DNA of 64,000 nt from Haliotis asinina (GCF_037392515.1 NC_090283.1:31140249-31204248), one strand, 5' to 3'; counted from the first letter of the stretch, positions 45,601-56,398 are shown. Numbers and translations: made by a program. The notes: generated by a model from the sequence alone, not told the origin.

Positions 45601-47443
45601 CCCCAGAGGCAGTGACGACTGCCATGAAGACGCTGCATGGACGGAAGGGACGATGGACGACTGCCACCATACAGACAGAGGCCCATAAAGGCAAGTATGT
45701 ATCTATTGACATCAACTCTTCAAACACTAAACTCTTTATTATCTTTACTCTCAGGACCCTGGACATCATCATCCTGGGGGCAGAAATGGACCGTGAAGTC
45801 CTACAGAGGCAGTGACGACTGCCACGAAGACACTGCATGGACGGGAGGGACGATGGGCGACTGCCACCATACCGACAGAAGCCCATAAAGGCAAGTATAT
45901 ATCTTTTAACATCAACTCTTTCAAACACTAAACTCTTTATCATCTTTCCTCTCAGGACCCTGGTCATCATCATCATGGGAGCAGAAATGGACCGTGAAGT
46001 CCCCCAGAGGCAGTGACGACTGCCACGAAAACACTGCATGGACGGGAGGGACGATGGGCGACTGCCACCATACCGACAGAAGCCCAAAAGGCAAGTATAT
46101 ATCTTTTAACATCAACTCTTTCAAACACTAAACTCTTTATTATCTTTACTCTCAGGACCCTGGACATCATCATCCTGGGGGCAGAAATGGACCGTGAAGT
46201 CCCCCAGAGACAGTGACGACTGCCACGAAGACGCTCCATGGACGGGAGGGACGTTGGGCGACTGCCACCATACCGACAGAAGCCCATAAAGGCAAGTATA
46301 TATCTTTTAACATCAACTCTTTCAAACACTAAACTCTTTGTTATCTTTACTCTCAGGACCCTGGTCATCATCATCCTGGGAGCAGAAATGGACCGTGAAG
46401 TCCCCCAGAGGCAGTGACGACTGCCACGAAGACACTGCATGGACGGGAGGGACGATGGGCGACTGCCACCATACCGACAGAAGCCCATAAAGGCAAGTAT
46501 ATATCTGTAAGCATCAACTCTTTCAAACACTAAACTCTTTATTATCTTTACTCTTAGGACCCTTTTCATCATCATTCTGGGGGCAGAAATGGACCGTGAT
46601 GTCCCCCAGAGGCAGTGACGATTGCCACGAAGACACTGCATGGACGGGAGGGACGATGGGCGACTGCCACCATACCAACAGAGGCCCTTAAAGGCAAGTA
46701 TATATCTATTAACATCAACTCTTTCAAACACTAAACTCTTTATTACCTTTACTCTCAGGACCCTGGACATCATCATCCTGGGGGCAGAAATGGACCGTGA
46801 AGTCCCCCAGAGGCAGTGACGACTTCCATGAAGACGCTCCATGGACGGGAGGGACGATGGACGACTGCCACCATACCGACAGAGGCCCATAAAGGCAAGT
46901 ATATATCTATTAACATCAACTCTTTCAAACACTAAACTCTGTATTACCTTTACTCTCAGGACCCTGGACATCATCATCCTGGGGGCAGAGATGGAGCGTG
47001 AAGTCCCCCAGAGGCAGTGACGACTTCCATGAAGACACTGCATGGACGGGAGGGACGATGGGCGACTGCCACCATACCGACAGAGGCCCATAAAGGCAAG
47101 TATATATCTATTAACATCAACTCTTTCAAACACTAAACTCTTTATTACCTTTACTCTCAGGACCCTGGACATCATCATCCTGGGGGCAGAAATGGAGCGT
47201 GAAGTCCCCCAGAGGCAGTGACGACTGCCATGAAGACACTGCATGGACGGGAGGGACGATGGGCGACTGCCACCATACCGACAGAGGCCCATAAAGGCAA
47301 GTATATATCTATTGACATCAACTCTTTCAAACACTAAACTCTTTATTACCTTTACTCTCAGGACCCTGGACATCATCATCCTGGGGGCAGAAATGGACCG
47401 TGAAGTCCCCCAGAGGCAGTGGCGACTGCCACGAAGACACTGC
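45600..47443. repeat. Diverged right-edge monomers of the array
   Basis: The last nine or so monomers carry many private changes: ATCTGTAAGCATC at about 46,503, CTCTTAGGACCCTTTTC at about 46,551, GTGATGTCCC, GACGATTGCC, ACGTTGGGCG and TATTACCTTTACTC. They do not belong to the higher-order blocks further left. Reduced homogenisation at array ends is the usual explanation. Confidence 0.75.
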
Positions 47444-47512
47444 GTGCACTGTTGCTCTTCACTGCCTCGCGTTATGTTTGCAGTTTGCCCTATTGTTATT
47501 CGTTACAGTTAG
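47362..47512 (+). other. Terminal exon-like segment at the array edge
   Basis: The last monomer's intron-like part ends CTCAG at 47,361. The following exon-like block has TGG where nearly all monomers have TGA (CAGTGGCG against CAGTGACG), so the frame starting at 47,363 (TLDIIILGAEMD...) stays open past the array end. It continues for about 21 unrelated residues to a TAG at 47,510-47,512. An AATAAA lies downstream at 47,745-47,750. It could be a last exon of a gene whose penultimate exon-intron unit was amplified, or pure chance. I recognise no protein family. Confidence 0.3.
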
Positions 47513-47970
47513 TTCACTGTTAACTTCGTTACATTTTTCTATTTTGCCCTGGATATTTCAGAGGTCGTTGCACATTAATCATTATCTACGTGTCTGTCGG
47601 TGGCAACCTATGCGCACTTATCCTTACAATCTATCCTTATACTTATACAAACAACTCTAATGAGTTTGCTATTCCGTATTGCTTTAAGCCGCATTCAACA
47701 CTCTTCCACCAGAGTCAAGTCAGCTTGTAAACAATTACGAAAATAATAAACCGCAAATGAGCGTTATATATGATCCAATCTAGCCTGATATGAAGGCAAG
47801 AAAACTTTCGAAGGACGTCTTATAACGAAAATTTCATATCAGAAACTTTTTCCCCATCCTCTGTCTGCCTGCGTGCGTGCGTGCGTTTGTTTATCGGTGT
47901 GTGATACAGAGTGAGAAAGTGAACACCCATAACTGCAATCAGATCAAGGCCCATGTCACCCAAACGTAAC
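47513..47970. other. Unique flank without recognised gene
   Basis: AT-rich non-repetitive sequence. It holds an AATAAA at 47,745-47,750 and a short GTGC-rich run (TGCGTGCGTGCGTGCG) near 47,870. No coding pattern is supported. Confidence 0.6.
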
Positions 47971-47973
47971 ACG

Positions 47974-48018
<45 letters not shown>
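47971..48018. repeat. (CA)n microsatellite
   Basis: About 48 bp of alternating AC/CA, with two CG interruptions near its left end. On the - strand it creates a spurious VCVCVC peptide. Confidence 0.95.
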
Positions 48019-48020
<2 letters not shown>

Positions 48021-48099
48021 TAAGTACCACGTGGTAGAGACACTAAGTCCTACATAGGAGATAGTATGTCCTACGTTGGAGATAATGCACACCAAAATT

Positions 48100-49347
48100 T
48101 GTAATTTGTATAATAAATACAATCGTGGAATATTCATAAGCCAAGATATTGAAGACATAATGATTCTATTGTTTGCAGATGATGTTACAATGTTTTCATT
48201 TACAGCAGGTTTGCAACGATAACTGAATGTATTAGATGATTTTAGTAACAAATGGAGTCTTGAAGTGAATACAAAAAAAATAATAAACACATATAATTTA
48301 GAAACGGTGGTACATCACAGAGAAAAGAGAAACGGTACTTTGGGGATAAACAACTAAAAAATGTTACATATTACAAGTACTTAGGGTTGATATTCTCCTC
48401 ATGGTCAAACGCTTGTAATACTCTTGCTGCACAGGCATCTAAAGCAATGGTTTCTGTATTTCATTTATTTAGAAAGAGAAGATATATCTCATTAAATACA
48501 GCCTGTGAAATATGTGATAAGAAAATTGCTTCTGATTTATTATACGCACGTGACATATGGGGCAGTAATTACCATCTTGTAACAGAGCAAGTGCAAACTA
48601 CATATTTTGAACGATAGTTAAGGGTGGGAAAGTTTGCATCTAACAAGGCTATACTTGGTGAGACAGGTAGATGTGATATGCTCATACTAACTCAAGTACG
48701 ATGTATTAAGTATTGGATTAAGTTGTTGCAGATTTAAGTAAATCGGTATCCATATCAATGTTATGTGCTACTAAAAATAAACAGATGAAAATGGAAAATG
48801 TAATCGGGTGTCCAACATTAGAACTATATTGTTTAGAACAAGTTTTTCATTTGTGTGGATAACACAAACTGCTGGTGATGTGGATATGTTTATACGGCAG
48901 TTTAGAGAAAGATTAACTGATATGTACAAACAAACTTGGCATGATTCTATTTGGAACTCGCATTATTTAACGCACTACTCTAAGTTGAAAGGAATTCTGG
49001 AGCCTGAATGTTAGATTTTGCAGCTGCATGATAAGTCTCTTCTGAGGGTAGTTTGTAAATTTAGAATATCGCTACATAATTTTAAAATTGTTTCTTTCAG
49101 GAGAGATAAAGACAATTGCATAACTAGCTGTGTATGTATAAATTGAAATCTTGGTGCGACTGAAGTTGAATACTATGATTTTATGCAGTGTGCAAAATAT
49201 AATGAAAATCGCCAAAAGTACTTACCGCAGCTGAATGCCATGTCTCAGTGTGAACAAAGCATGATGAATGTACTACAGTTTAAAGATCCACACGTTATAA
49301 AATCAGTTGTTCTATTTTTGAAGCACCTGTTTAAGCATTATTCTTGA
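48100..49347 (+). pseudogene. Decayed non-LTR retrotransposon reverse transcriptase (3' part)
   Basis: Conceptual translation shows the RT catalytic box in LLFADDVTMF (about 48,166-48,195). It is followed by GLQR, WSLEVN and, one frame over, YYKYLGLIFSSW (about 48,369-48,405), then a thumb-like region with LLYARDIWG. Further segments are FVWITQTAGDVDMFIRQF (about 48,850-48,905) and a C-terminal part with EVEYYDFMQCAKYNENRQKY (about 49,160-49,225). This order (FADD box, YLG box, C-terminal Cys-containing tail) is that of LINE-type ORF2 proteins common in molluscs. The copy is 5' truncated, with no endonuclease or fingers, and is broken by several stops (for example TAA near 48,220 and TAG near 48,616) and at least two frameshifts, so it is dead. 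The clade is not assigned; a Jockey/CR1-like ORF2 is my best guess. Confidence 0.85.
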
Positions 49348-49430
49348 AAATAACACGTGGCATTGTGAAATACTGTAACCGTCAACTGTATTACACGCCG
49401 TTAGGACCACATTACTGAATAAATATGTCA

Positions 49431-49462
49431 GCCTGTCTGTCTGTCTGTCTGTCTGTCTGTTG
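49431..49462. repeat. (CTGT)n microsatellite
   Basis: About eight consecutive CTGT units just after the retrotransposon remnant. Confidence 0.95.
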
Positions 49463-50564
49463 TCCTTATATGCAGATTTCATGTGCCCAAGGTTTAACAC
49501 GTGATTATTCGATTTCTGTACTGTATGTCAGCTGGTGACAAGTGGTGACAGCCCGTTACTATGACAACAGACATAATGCAACCGTGACAATACTGTGTAA
49601 TCAACCACCTACTGATGTGGCCTGTCTGATGGTCATGAATCACTGTGTCATGGTTCTAATAATCGTGTCATTTTGATATATTACACGCGTGTATTCAAGA
49701 GATGTACAATGAAAAGGAGTCAGTATAGTATAAAAAAATATAGCAGCCAAAATATTTATTCGTCACAGATTTATTCCTTATACGGTTTTAAAGCTCATGA
49801 TGACTAGTTTAAGCCTAGATGTAAATTAGATCTTGTTGTATATAACCAGACACAGTGTCATTATAGGGACAAATATAATATTAAATACATATTATAATTT
49901 AGAGGACGATTTGGTTGCTTCTCACTGTAATGAAATCAGTTCTGTTGTGATACACACTTTTCAAGACTGATATCCCATGTTGGTGATAAATTGCTTTACT
50001 GCTGGCCGTCCAGTTGCCATGGTTGTTATACCAGCATAATTGTGTCACTGAACTTCGATATTATAGTGCTGACTAGTTATACTATATTATGGGTCATATA
50101 AATACTTTACACAAATCGTCGTATGTTATGCTAGGTATGGCTGTATCTGTCACAATCAATAAACTGTATTGACGTCATCACATGTTGTGTTTTACTTCAA
50201 TAACATCAGTCTGTGGTGTGTTTCACTATAATGGGTATTATGATACAGAAATAAATCTTTCACCTGGAGAAAAACTTTATTTATATTTCTGTCTGTGCCC
50301 AAATATGGTGTCAACATTATCCTGTTGTTCCACTGTGACTTGTCAGAGCCTCCTATTGAGGTGCACCGTGTTCGTTCATCCAAAACATTGCAATGCAAGT
50401 ACCACTAAGGCTACACTCATATATCTGAGAGGCTTCACAATTTTCACCTTTCCGGTCATAAACCTTCTCCCCTTGTGTTTTCTGCTGTTTGTCCTTCCGG
50501 TTGTCTGATGGCATGTTTCCCAGACACAACCTGAGCATGACGTGCCGGTTTCACATGTATTAAG
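49463..50564. other. AT-rich intergenic sequence, no gene supported
   Basis: Open frames here (for example 108 codons at 50,182-50,508 on the + strand) show no recognisable domain, codon pattern or splice context. I see nothing else. Confidence 0.5.
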
Positions 50565-50725
50565 GGAGTGAGTGAGGTTGGTTTCACGTCGTTTTTATCA
50601 ATACCCCAGCAGTATCACAGCAGAACACACCAGTAATGGGTTTCACACATTGTATCCAGGTGGGAAATCGAATCCGGGTCTTCAGTTCGCCTTACCCAGA
50701 GAGCTGATCCAACGCCCCACCCATT
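50565..50725 (-). mobile_element. tRNA-derived SINE, reverse orientation
   Basis: On the + strand it begins GAGTGAGTGAGG (complement of the CTCACTCACTC tail), then GGTTGGTTTCACG, a mid part with CAGTATCACAGCAG, and near its far end GGGAAATCGAATCCGGG, the complement of a box-B-like GGATTCGATTTCCC. This matches the layout of the copy at 52,645. The box A end (about 50,690-50,722) is diverged. Confidence 0.75.
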
Positions 50726-51454
50726 TATTAAGAAATACTGGTATCTTGAATTGAACTCTATGATCAAAATTGTTTTTTATTGATAACACATAAATACATT
50801 TTGAGCAATCACGAAATATTGTTTTTTTTATATCTCTATAACACTCTGCGGTATCTACTTGGATATTAGAAATTAATCAAACATATGTTAAATTGTTTTC
50901 CGATATATTTAAAACATTATTGATATCCTAAGCAGAATACACGTATCTTAACAACTGAAGATATCTTTAACTTCTTAATAAATGTGAGAACGGCTTGCCA
51001 AACTTCTGCTGCATTCAAAACTAGGACATTTGTTTCAGAACCGCCTATGCTTCGGCCATGCAAGTGGTGTTGACTCATTTTTCAAATCCATACTCACTAA
51101 CCCTCATGAATGTTTTTCGAAATATTATGAACTTGAAATGTCAGTGTGATTCTGTTTGGTGGGGTACTTGATGCCTTCTAAGACGAAAATGACCTTTATG
51201 AAATCTTCTGTATACAAACTTCCAATATGTGTATACGTAAGCTAATGTAGCAAGAGATACTGTTGTATTTTACTTTGTGGAGAATTTACAAAGACTTTCC
51301 GAAAGACCACAGAAAAACATTTGCTGCTGTTAACACAGGAATGAACACTGTGAAAACATTGTCGCATGATCACGGGACAGTGTATCTGAAGACACTGAAC
51401 AAGTCTAATGAGCGAACAAAGTACAGCAAATTGACACCACTGCTGATCGCCTGT
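50726..51454. other. AT-rich intergenic sequence, no gene supported
   Basis: Long A/T runs and only short open frames. The 67-codon frame at 51,263-51,466 has no recognisable features, though the Tc1 remnant begins at its end. Confidence 0.5.
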
Positions 51455-51890
51455 CTTCAACGATGAATCAAGACGTATTCTGATGGTAAGATTTGGTGGT
51501 GGAAGTGTCATGGTTTGCGTTTTTGTTGAGTGGGATTGCAGGATGTGATAATGCAGCTTCCGACTACCCGTTTACCCGTTGGAACCTTAATGCTGCAGTG
51601 TACCATGTGTTTTCCCCGATTCCATTTATGGCAGCACATGGTACAGGTATGCACTTTCAACACGACGATGCCAGACCTCATACTGCCAACTTGACCTGGA
51701 ATTATCTGCAGAATGCAGGAACCCACGTCCTTGACTGGCTGTAAATATCACCTACCCTCAATCCAATCGAGCATACCTGAGATGCTCTGCGTAGAGGTCT
51801 GCGTATTCTCAGGAACCCACCCAGAATTTACCGGATCTTGGTGCTGCTGTGAAGGAACAATGGCGCCGACTCTGCTAATGTAGTTACATG
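51455..51890 (+). pseudogene. Tc1/mariner-superfamily transposase remnant (Tc1-like)
   Basis: Fragments of a DDE transposase in order: FNDESRR then GGGSVMV (about 51,461-51,510); FMAAHGTGMHFQHDDARPHT (about 51,626-51,685) with the catalytic Asp region; and LNPIEHT (about 51,755-51,777), which holds the catalytic Glu. These are the Tc1-type landmarks FSDES / QDNARPH / SPDLNPIEHLWD. The frame is broken by TGA/TAA near 51,547, TAA at about 51,743 and TGA at about 51,778. The N-terminal HTH and both terminal inverted repeats were not found. The copy is inactive. Confidence 0.85.
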
Positions 51891-52644
51891 CACCAGGCTG
51901 TCCATGAGGTGGCGTTACCTGGCAACTGTATGTGATCGCACGCTACTGAACGTTTGAAACATCACATTTTAATTCTTGTAACTTGATGTTTTGTCTTCGC
52001 CTTTTTGTTGATAAATTCTGTGATCACATGGAACCGATTGTTGGTATTGTGATTATTCTCAGTCCATCCCATCGACCTTAAAAAAAATAAATGATAATCT
52101 CTATACCACATTCCTGTGTCCTTTCTTTTGTATGTAAATAAAATCGGAGGTTCCGACCGATTAGTGTTAATGTAGCCACTTAACTCAACTGTTCTAAACT
52201 ACATTTTGTAAAATAGTCCACACTGTTTAAAGGTACTGTTTACACGTGTTCGTAACGTTGGAACGGTTTTGTCATGAGTTCAATAAATCATGAAACTGAA
52301 TAAAAATTGTCAAATTCATAACAAACCTTTACATCAAACTGCAGTTGTTCGTATCCAAGATATTTGAACATGTTTTTCAGCAATTTGAAGTATGATCCGA
52401 ATGCAATTCACATGTATATGGTTTGCAGTTGGTTTCCCAAAGTTAATGGAGAAATTCGTCTTGGATGTAACCAAATATATATGCACCACATATAGTCAGT
52501 TCTTTAAGTGAGTCTTAGCTGTAGTATATATCCTGTATATCATCTAAACCATGAAGGCTAGAATCTTTACACAAAGCTGTGTGTCTCCAAGTCCAGCCAC
52601 AAACGTATTATTTCAGAACACTCGTATTTCATGATCTTTGGGCT
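51891..52644. other. Intergenic sequence, no gene supported
   Basis: AT-rich sequence after the transposase remnant, with a short poly-A run near 52,080. No domain-bearing frame. Confidence 0.5.
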
Positions 52645-52812
52645 AGTGGGGTAGCCTAGTGGTTAAGGTGTCCGTTCGGCACGCCATAGACCCGGGTTCG
52701 ATTTCCCACATGAACACAACATGCGAAACACATTTCTAGTGTCTCCCCAGGTGATAGTGCTGGAATTTAGGTAAAAGCGGAGTAAAACCATACTCACTCA
52801 CTCACTCACCAT
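52645..52812 (+). mobile_element. tRNA-derived SINE with CTCACTCACTCAC tail
   Basis: The head GTAGCCTAGTGGTTAAGG fits the Pol III box A consensus (TRGYNNARNNG). CCGGGTTCGATTTCCC about 40 bp on fits box B with one extra T. A body with GTGTCTCCCCAGGTGATAG and AAAAGCGGAGTAAAACC leads into ACTCACTCACTCACTCACC. This head-to-tail layout is typical of abundant gastropod SINEs (from memory). It is the best preserved of three copies in the window. A GGTTCGGATCCCGG about 100 bp downstream (52,910-52,923) may be a further fragment. Confidence 0.88.
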
Positions 52813-53784
52813 TGAGTTTCAAATCTGTTTAAGTTAACGAAATGATTTAACATGAGCATTTTACAAATCACACATGTTGGCGAATAGGAGCCTCACTCTG
52901 AGGGTTTGGGTTCGGATCCCGGAAAGGAATCGGTATATTACCAATAAAATATACTCCCAAATAAAATGAAATTTTCACCTAACCGATGATCTTACATATT
53001 CAGAACTATCCAGTGTTCGGAAAGTCACAAAAATAATGCTACAAGTTTATTTCCGCTGTTTTTACAGATGGTAGCGCAATCTCTTGTCAGCTTCTGTTCC
53101 CTTATCCACAAACGTCGAGATATCTGGTCAGAAAGCAGTGATTTGTGCCAATCGAAGTCTGAGATGTCTCCCTTATTTAATCCGTGAGACACTTCTTACT
53201 GACAACAAAACCCAGATAATTAGAGAAAAAAAAAGATTCTGTGAACTTGATTGAGTTTCGGAATATGTTTCGCGCCACGTACACTATGACATTCTATGTC
53301 CGCTTCAATCACTTTCACCACATTTCGAAACTGACATCTTAATGTGACGTGTGTGGATTCACAACTGCAATAATTTCATTACAACTGTTCATGTGGGGAT
53401 TTAAAACATTTACATTACAGAGTAGAAACCAAATACCTGAATAAATTCATGATTTAAAACAACTTTTTGATGAATTTTTGCCATCAGTTATTTGTTGTTC
53501 CATTTCCCAGACATGTATGAAATGTATGATAAAATGGTCAACTACTACAGAATAATAATCATAACAATAGTCATGTGTGGATGCAAAATGTTTGTAACAT
53601 CCCACAGAATCCAGTCAAGTAGAAAAACAAGACATTTAGCTGACCTCGTTACATTCTTGTACACAACAAATAATACATAGACAGACAACTTATACGTCCG
53701 CCTCAATCACTACGATTACATTTGACAGTTTAAATAAATAAATCGCACTTGCATGTTTGCACAATGTCATGTTTATTTTATTGT
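52813..53784. other. 3' flank of the TRIM-like gene, no gene supported
   Basis: Contains two of three copies of a ~20-bp motif CTATGTCCGCTTCAATCACT (53,294-53,313 and, slightly altered, 53,692-53,711). On the - strand an AATAAA lies at 53,777-53,772, eight bases past the TRIM stop codon, and is a possible poly(A) signal. Confidence 0.55.
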
Positions 53785-54476
53785 CTAATTCAAGGCGTCA
53801 TAGATAAGTGCCTTCTTGGTGTCAGTCATGGTGATATCTACCCCACTTGTCATCTTCATGTTGACTGTGTAGAGACCTGGCGGCCCAACACTAAACACGG
53901 GAAGAAGAGACTCCCTCCACTCAACATCCACCTTGGCTAAAACAACCTCTCTGTCCAGGTCGATGAAGGAGAGTCTCCCCCTCCCCACATCCAGCACAAC
54001 GCCATAGTGGAGGGTGGCCTGTGTACCGGGTGTGTTTGATATTGTGTTTCTGTAACAATTTCCTTCCCCCTCCGGCTGCCACACCCTGGTACATAGACTC
54101 CCCAGGTGTGTGTCGCAACTCTCTACACTGACACACCAGGAGCGGCGCTGTAGACAAACAAAGCACCCACTGTCCACCTGACTCTCCTCCACCACACCCA
54201 CCTCCAGGACAAGACACAACCCTCTACGCACCACACCCACCCTAGAGTGTGTCTCCCAGTACTGTGGGGTGTGTGGGGCAGAGGTGACAGTAGAGGGGGG
54301 TGGAGGAAGGGGGAGGGGGAGAAGGATGGGGGTGGAGGCACATGTACCCTCATATTTCCGTAACCTAACGCTGTGTGTGTGTTGTGTGGCGGGCGGCGAG
54401 TTGACCAGTTGACCGTCAGTAGTTACGTGGCACACGTCTGTGTTGGCTCGAGCAGCGTCCAGTTGTAGTTGAGGAC
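53785..54476 (-). CDS. TRIM-like gene, last exon: B30.2/SPRY domain
   Basis: The exon starts after a good acceptor (ATATTTCCAG|GTCC at 54,477/54,476) in phase 1 and runs to TAG at 53,787-53,785, giving about residues 387-616 of the joined protein. PQLQLDAARANTD resembles the PRY start LDP..A. PQYWETHSRVGV and HYGVVLDVGRGRLSFIDL match the YWEV and LG..LD...G.LSF blocks of SPRY, and LLPVFSVG the terminal strand. A Pro/Leu-rich low-complexity insertion (54,290-54,345) precedes the YWE block. In TRIM proteins this domain binds the target or a pathogen component; the ligand here is unknown. It lies 3.5 kb downstream of the micro-exon at 58,011, to which it joins as G|GT. That these exons form one gene is inferred from phase, strand and domain logic. 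Confidence 0.85.
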
Positions 54477-55932
54477 CTGGAAATATACATTTTGTTTACA
54501 GTTTAACAAATTTCCCGACTTCAGACAAACAAAGTAGACATTTTATTGTCAACCTCGTTTCAATGTTCAAAAACAGCGCACTGACATAACGGCTACCTTT
54601 TACGTGTGTGTGTGAATTTTGTCAGAATTGTGATATATATAGATATTATAACGATGGGTAATCTAAATATTTTTCATGCAATTTTACACTGACGGACAAT
54701 GAAATAAAACATTTTGTAAGAAATTGTTAGTTGAGCTTGTTCGCTGTCTGTAGTCAGAAATAGACACTTGCCGCCTGAAAACACATTTGTATAAACTTCA
54801 CATCAGGATAAAACTATCATTTGTTGTATTCTAAACTCTTCTTATACGATTTAGTAAACAAAATAGTTCTTTACATCCGAGTGCTCAACAGACACATTAT
54901 CAACAAGTAACTTCTACGTCCGCTTCAATCACTGACCACAGTCTGAACACACTCGCTGGGCGGGACACAGGTTGTAGCGTTATGTATATTGACTAGAACA
55001 TGTGGTAATATATCATTCCAACTCTATTTATCACTCCAACACTAAATATTTTAACATTAGACAGTTTTCAAATTGATCATATTCGTATATATTTACAAAG
55101 TTCATTACAACGTTTATCAAAAATATACAATTTTCCCGGGACTCTCAATGTCTCCAGTTATTTTCACATATTTGACATTTAAGTAATCGAAGATCATGTC
55201 TCACAAAACAAACTTTTTACACATGCGAATGGTGAAAGTCTTGTCATCAACTTGTTAAACCCATTCCAATAATATTCATGTAAATAACGCTATAACGTCC
55301 ATTGAATACTGAGCTTGCAGTTTCAACATTTATTACGGCTTAAAAGCACTAAATTGTATTATCTGCTTAATATATGGAAAACACTCATTATTTAGGCAAA
55401 TTAGCTTATAAGGCATAAATCCTCTTTAAGTATAACGTCCGTTGTTGTGGACATCGCGCATGTTACTGCCGTAACCTTAGGCTGTCATCTCACTGATTAC
55501 ATTGACAAAGTCTGTTACAGGTAATTGATCATCACACAATATATATACACATAATAAGATAACAATCTGTTCAAAATGTTAACAGAAATAATGCAAAAAA
55601 GTTTTATTATTATTAACTTATTCACTTATTCACGCAGCTAGTACATGCTCAAGCCGCCGTTTTTACCCCTTCTGTCACTGGAGGTCAATACCAACGGGGC
55701 GTAGCTGCCCCCCTGACACACAGTCGCAGTACTTTGTACAAATTTATACGTTGCTGTATCCGCAAAACTACGTGTTTGCATGAGTTCATGTGGCCACCAT
55801 CTGGTCATTTACTAACGTATCGTGGACAGGGTTGTGCATTGTACATTAGGGGTTGTGACAAAACTGAAAGAGTCAGCACACCAGATTTATACATCGGTCA
55901 AGCTCGCTGGGTCTTTAGCATGTCACATTTCG

Positions 55933-56001
55933 CACCTGGCACCCCTCCCCACCCCCAGGAGCCCATGCTTTAATGAGTCTGAATCCAGTTCCTTACCATC
56001 T
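55933..56001. repeat. 69-bp direct repeat, copy A
   Basis: CACCTGGCACCCCTCC...CTTACCATCT. It is identical to copy B at 57,082-57,150 except for one base (CCTCCCCAC against CCTCCTCAC). Confidence 0.95.
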
Positions 56002-56398
56002 TACCATTGTTTTCAGTGAACAACAACGTTAGACTTCAAGTCGATATTTTCATTGCTGTAAGTTGTCATTTATGGTACAATTGTTATGGTTGGCACAGGC
56101 AGGAAAGTGCATAATGGCACAAGCACATATAACGAATGTAAGCCAGATATATGGTCAATAATGAAGCCAAGTTCAAGCGAGCCGTAGGTGATTGAACTTC
56201 AACAGTTGAGCTACTTATGACGTCACCTAACAACGGGCTTGATAATGGCATTTTGCGGGCATTATCAAATTACAGTGGACCACTCATTTCTGATAAGGTG
56301 CGGTCGTTGTAATGATAATTCTATCCATTTTAGCTATAAAACAAAGCATTTTTCACATCACTTGAACATTTGACAACCATGTCTTGTTAGTCAGAGAC

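Larger units (their letters stand above)
1..47443 (+). repeat. Satellite array of ~201-bp monomers (~236 copies)
   Basis: The same ~201-bp unit repeats head to tail from base 1 (array open to the left) to about 47,443, where it changes after a last GACACTGC into unique sequence. Most units are exactly 201 bp. A minority are 200 bp (one T lost in CTCTTTCAAAC) and seven are 203 bp (extra TA in the GTATATAT stretch). Monomers differ by scattered substitutions such as CCCTGGAC/CCCGGGAC, GACGCTGC/GACACTGC/GACGTTCC and GAGCGTG/GACCGTG, and these mark subfamilies. On the + strand each unit splits into a GC-rich 136-bp part and an AT-rich 65-bp part whose borders match splice signals. Each unit also holds GACGACTGCCAC twice, 42 bp apart. 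No interrupting transposon was seen. The evidence is direct reading; copy number is length divided by 201. Confidence 0.97.

Noticed and set aside
765..47379. Dozens of 67-, 83-, 105-, 135- and 200+-codon frames on both strands of the satellite
   Set aside because: All are phase echoes of one 201-bp monomer. They start and stop wherever a 200- or 203-bp unit or a stop-making variant occurs, and none has a domain or signal.
1..47443. CRISPR array
   Set aside because: Units are contiguous ~201-bp copies without unique spacers between short repeats, and the context is eukaryotic with no cas-like genes.
1..47443. rDNA, histone or 5S gene array
   Set aside because: No rRNA, 5S or histone-like sequence is recognisable in the monomer, and it lacks Pol III internal boxes.
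47820..48290. 156-codon frame on the - strand
   Set aside because: Driven by the (CA)n microsatellite and overlapping the opposite-strand retrotransposon remnant.
50182..50508. 108-codon frame with hydrophobic C-terminus
   Set aside because: No domain or splice context; frames of this length are expected by chance here.
52645..52720. tRNA gene
   Set aside because: Box A and B are present, but there is no cloverleaf acceptor stem, and the element continues into a SINE body and CTCACT tail.
53921..54353. 98- and 76-codon - strand frames overlapping the SPRY exon
   Set aside because: Other-frame shadows of the B30.2/SPRY coding sequence, rich in Pro/Gly because of its composition.
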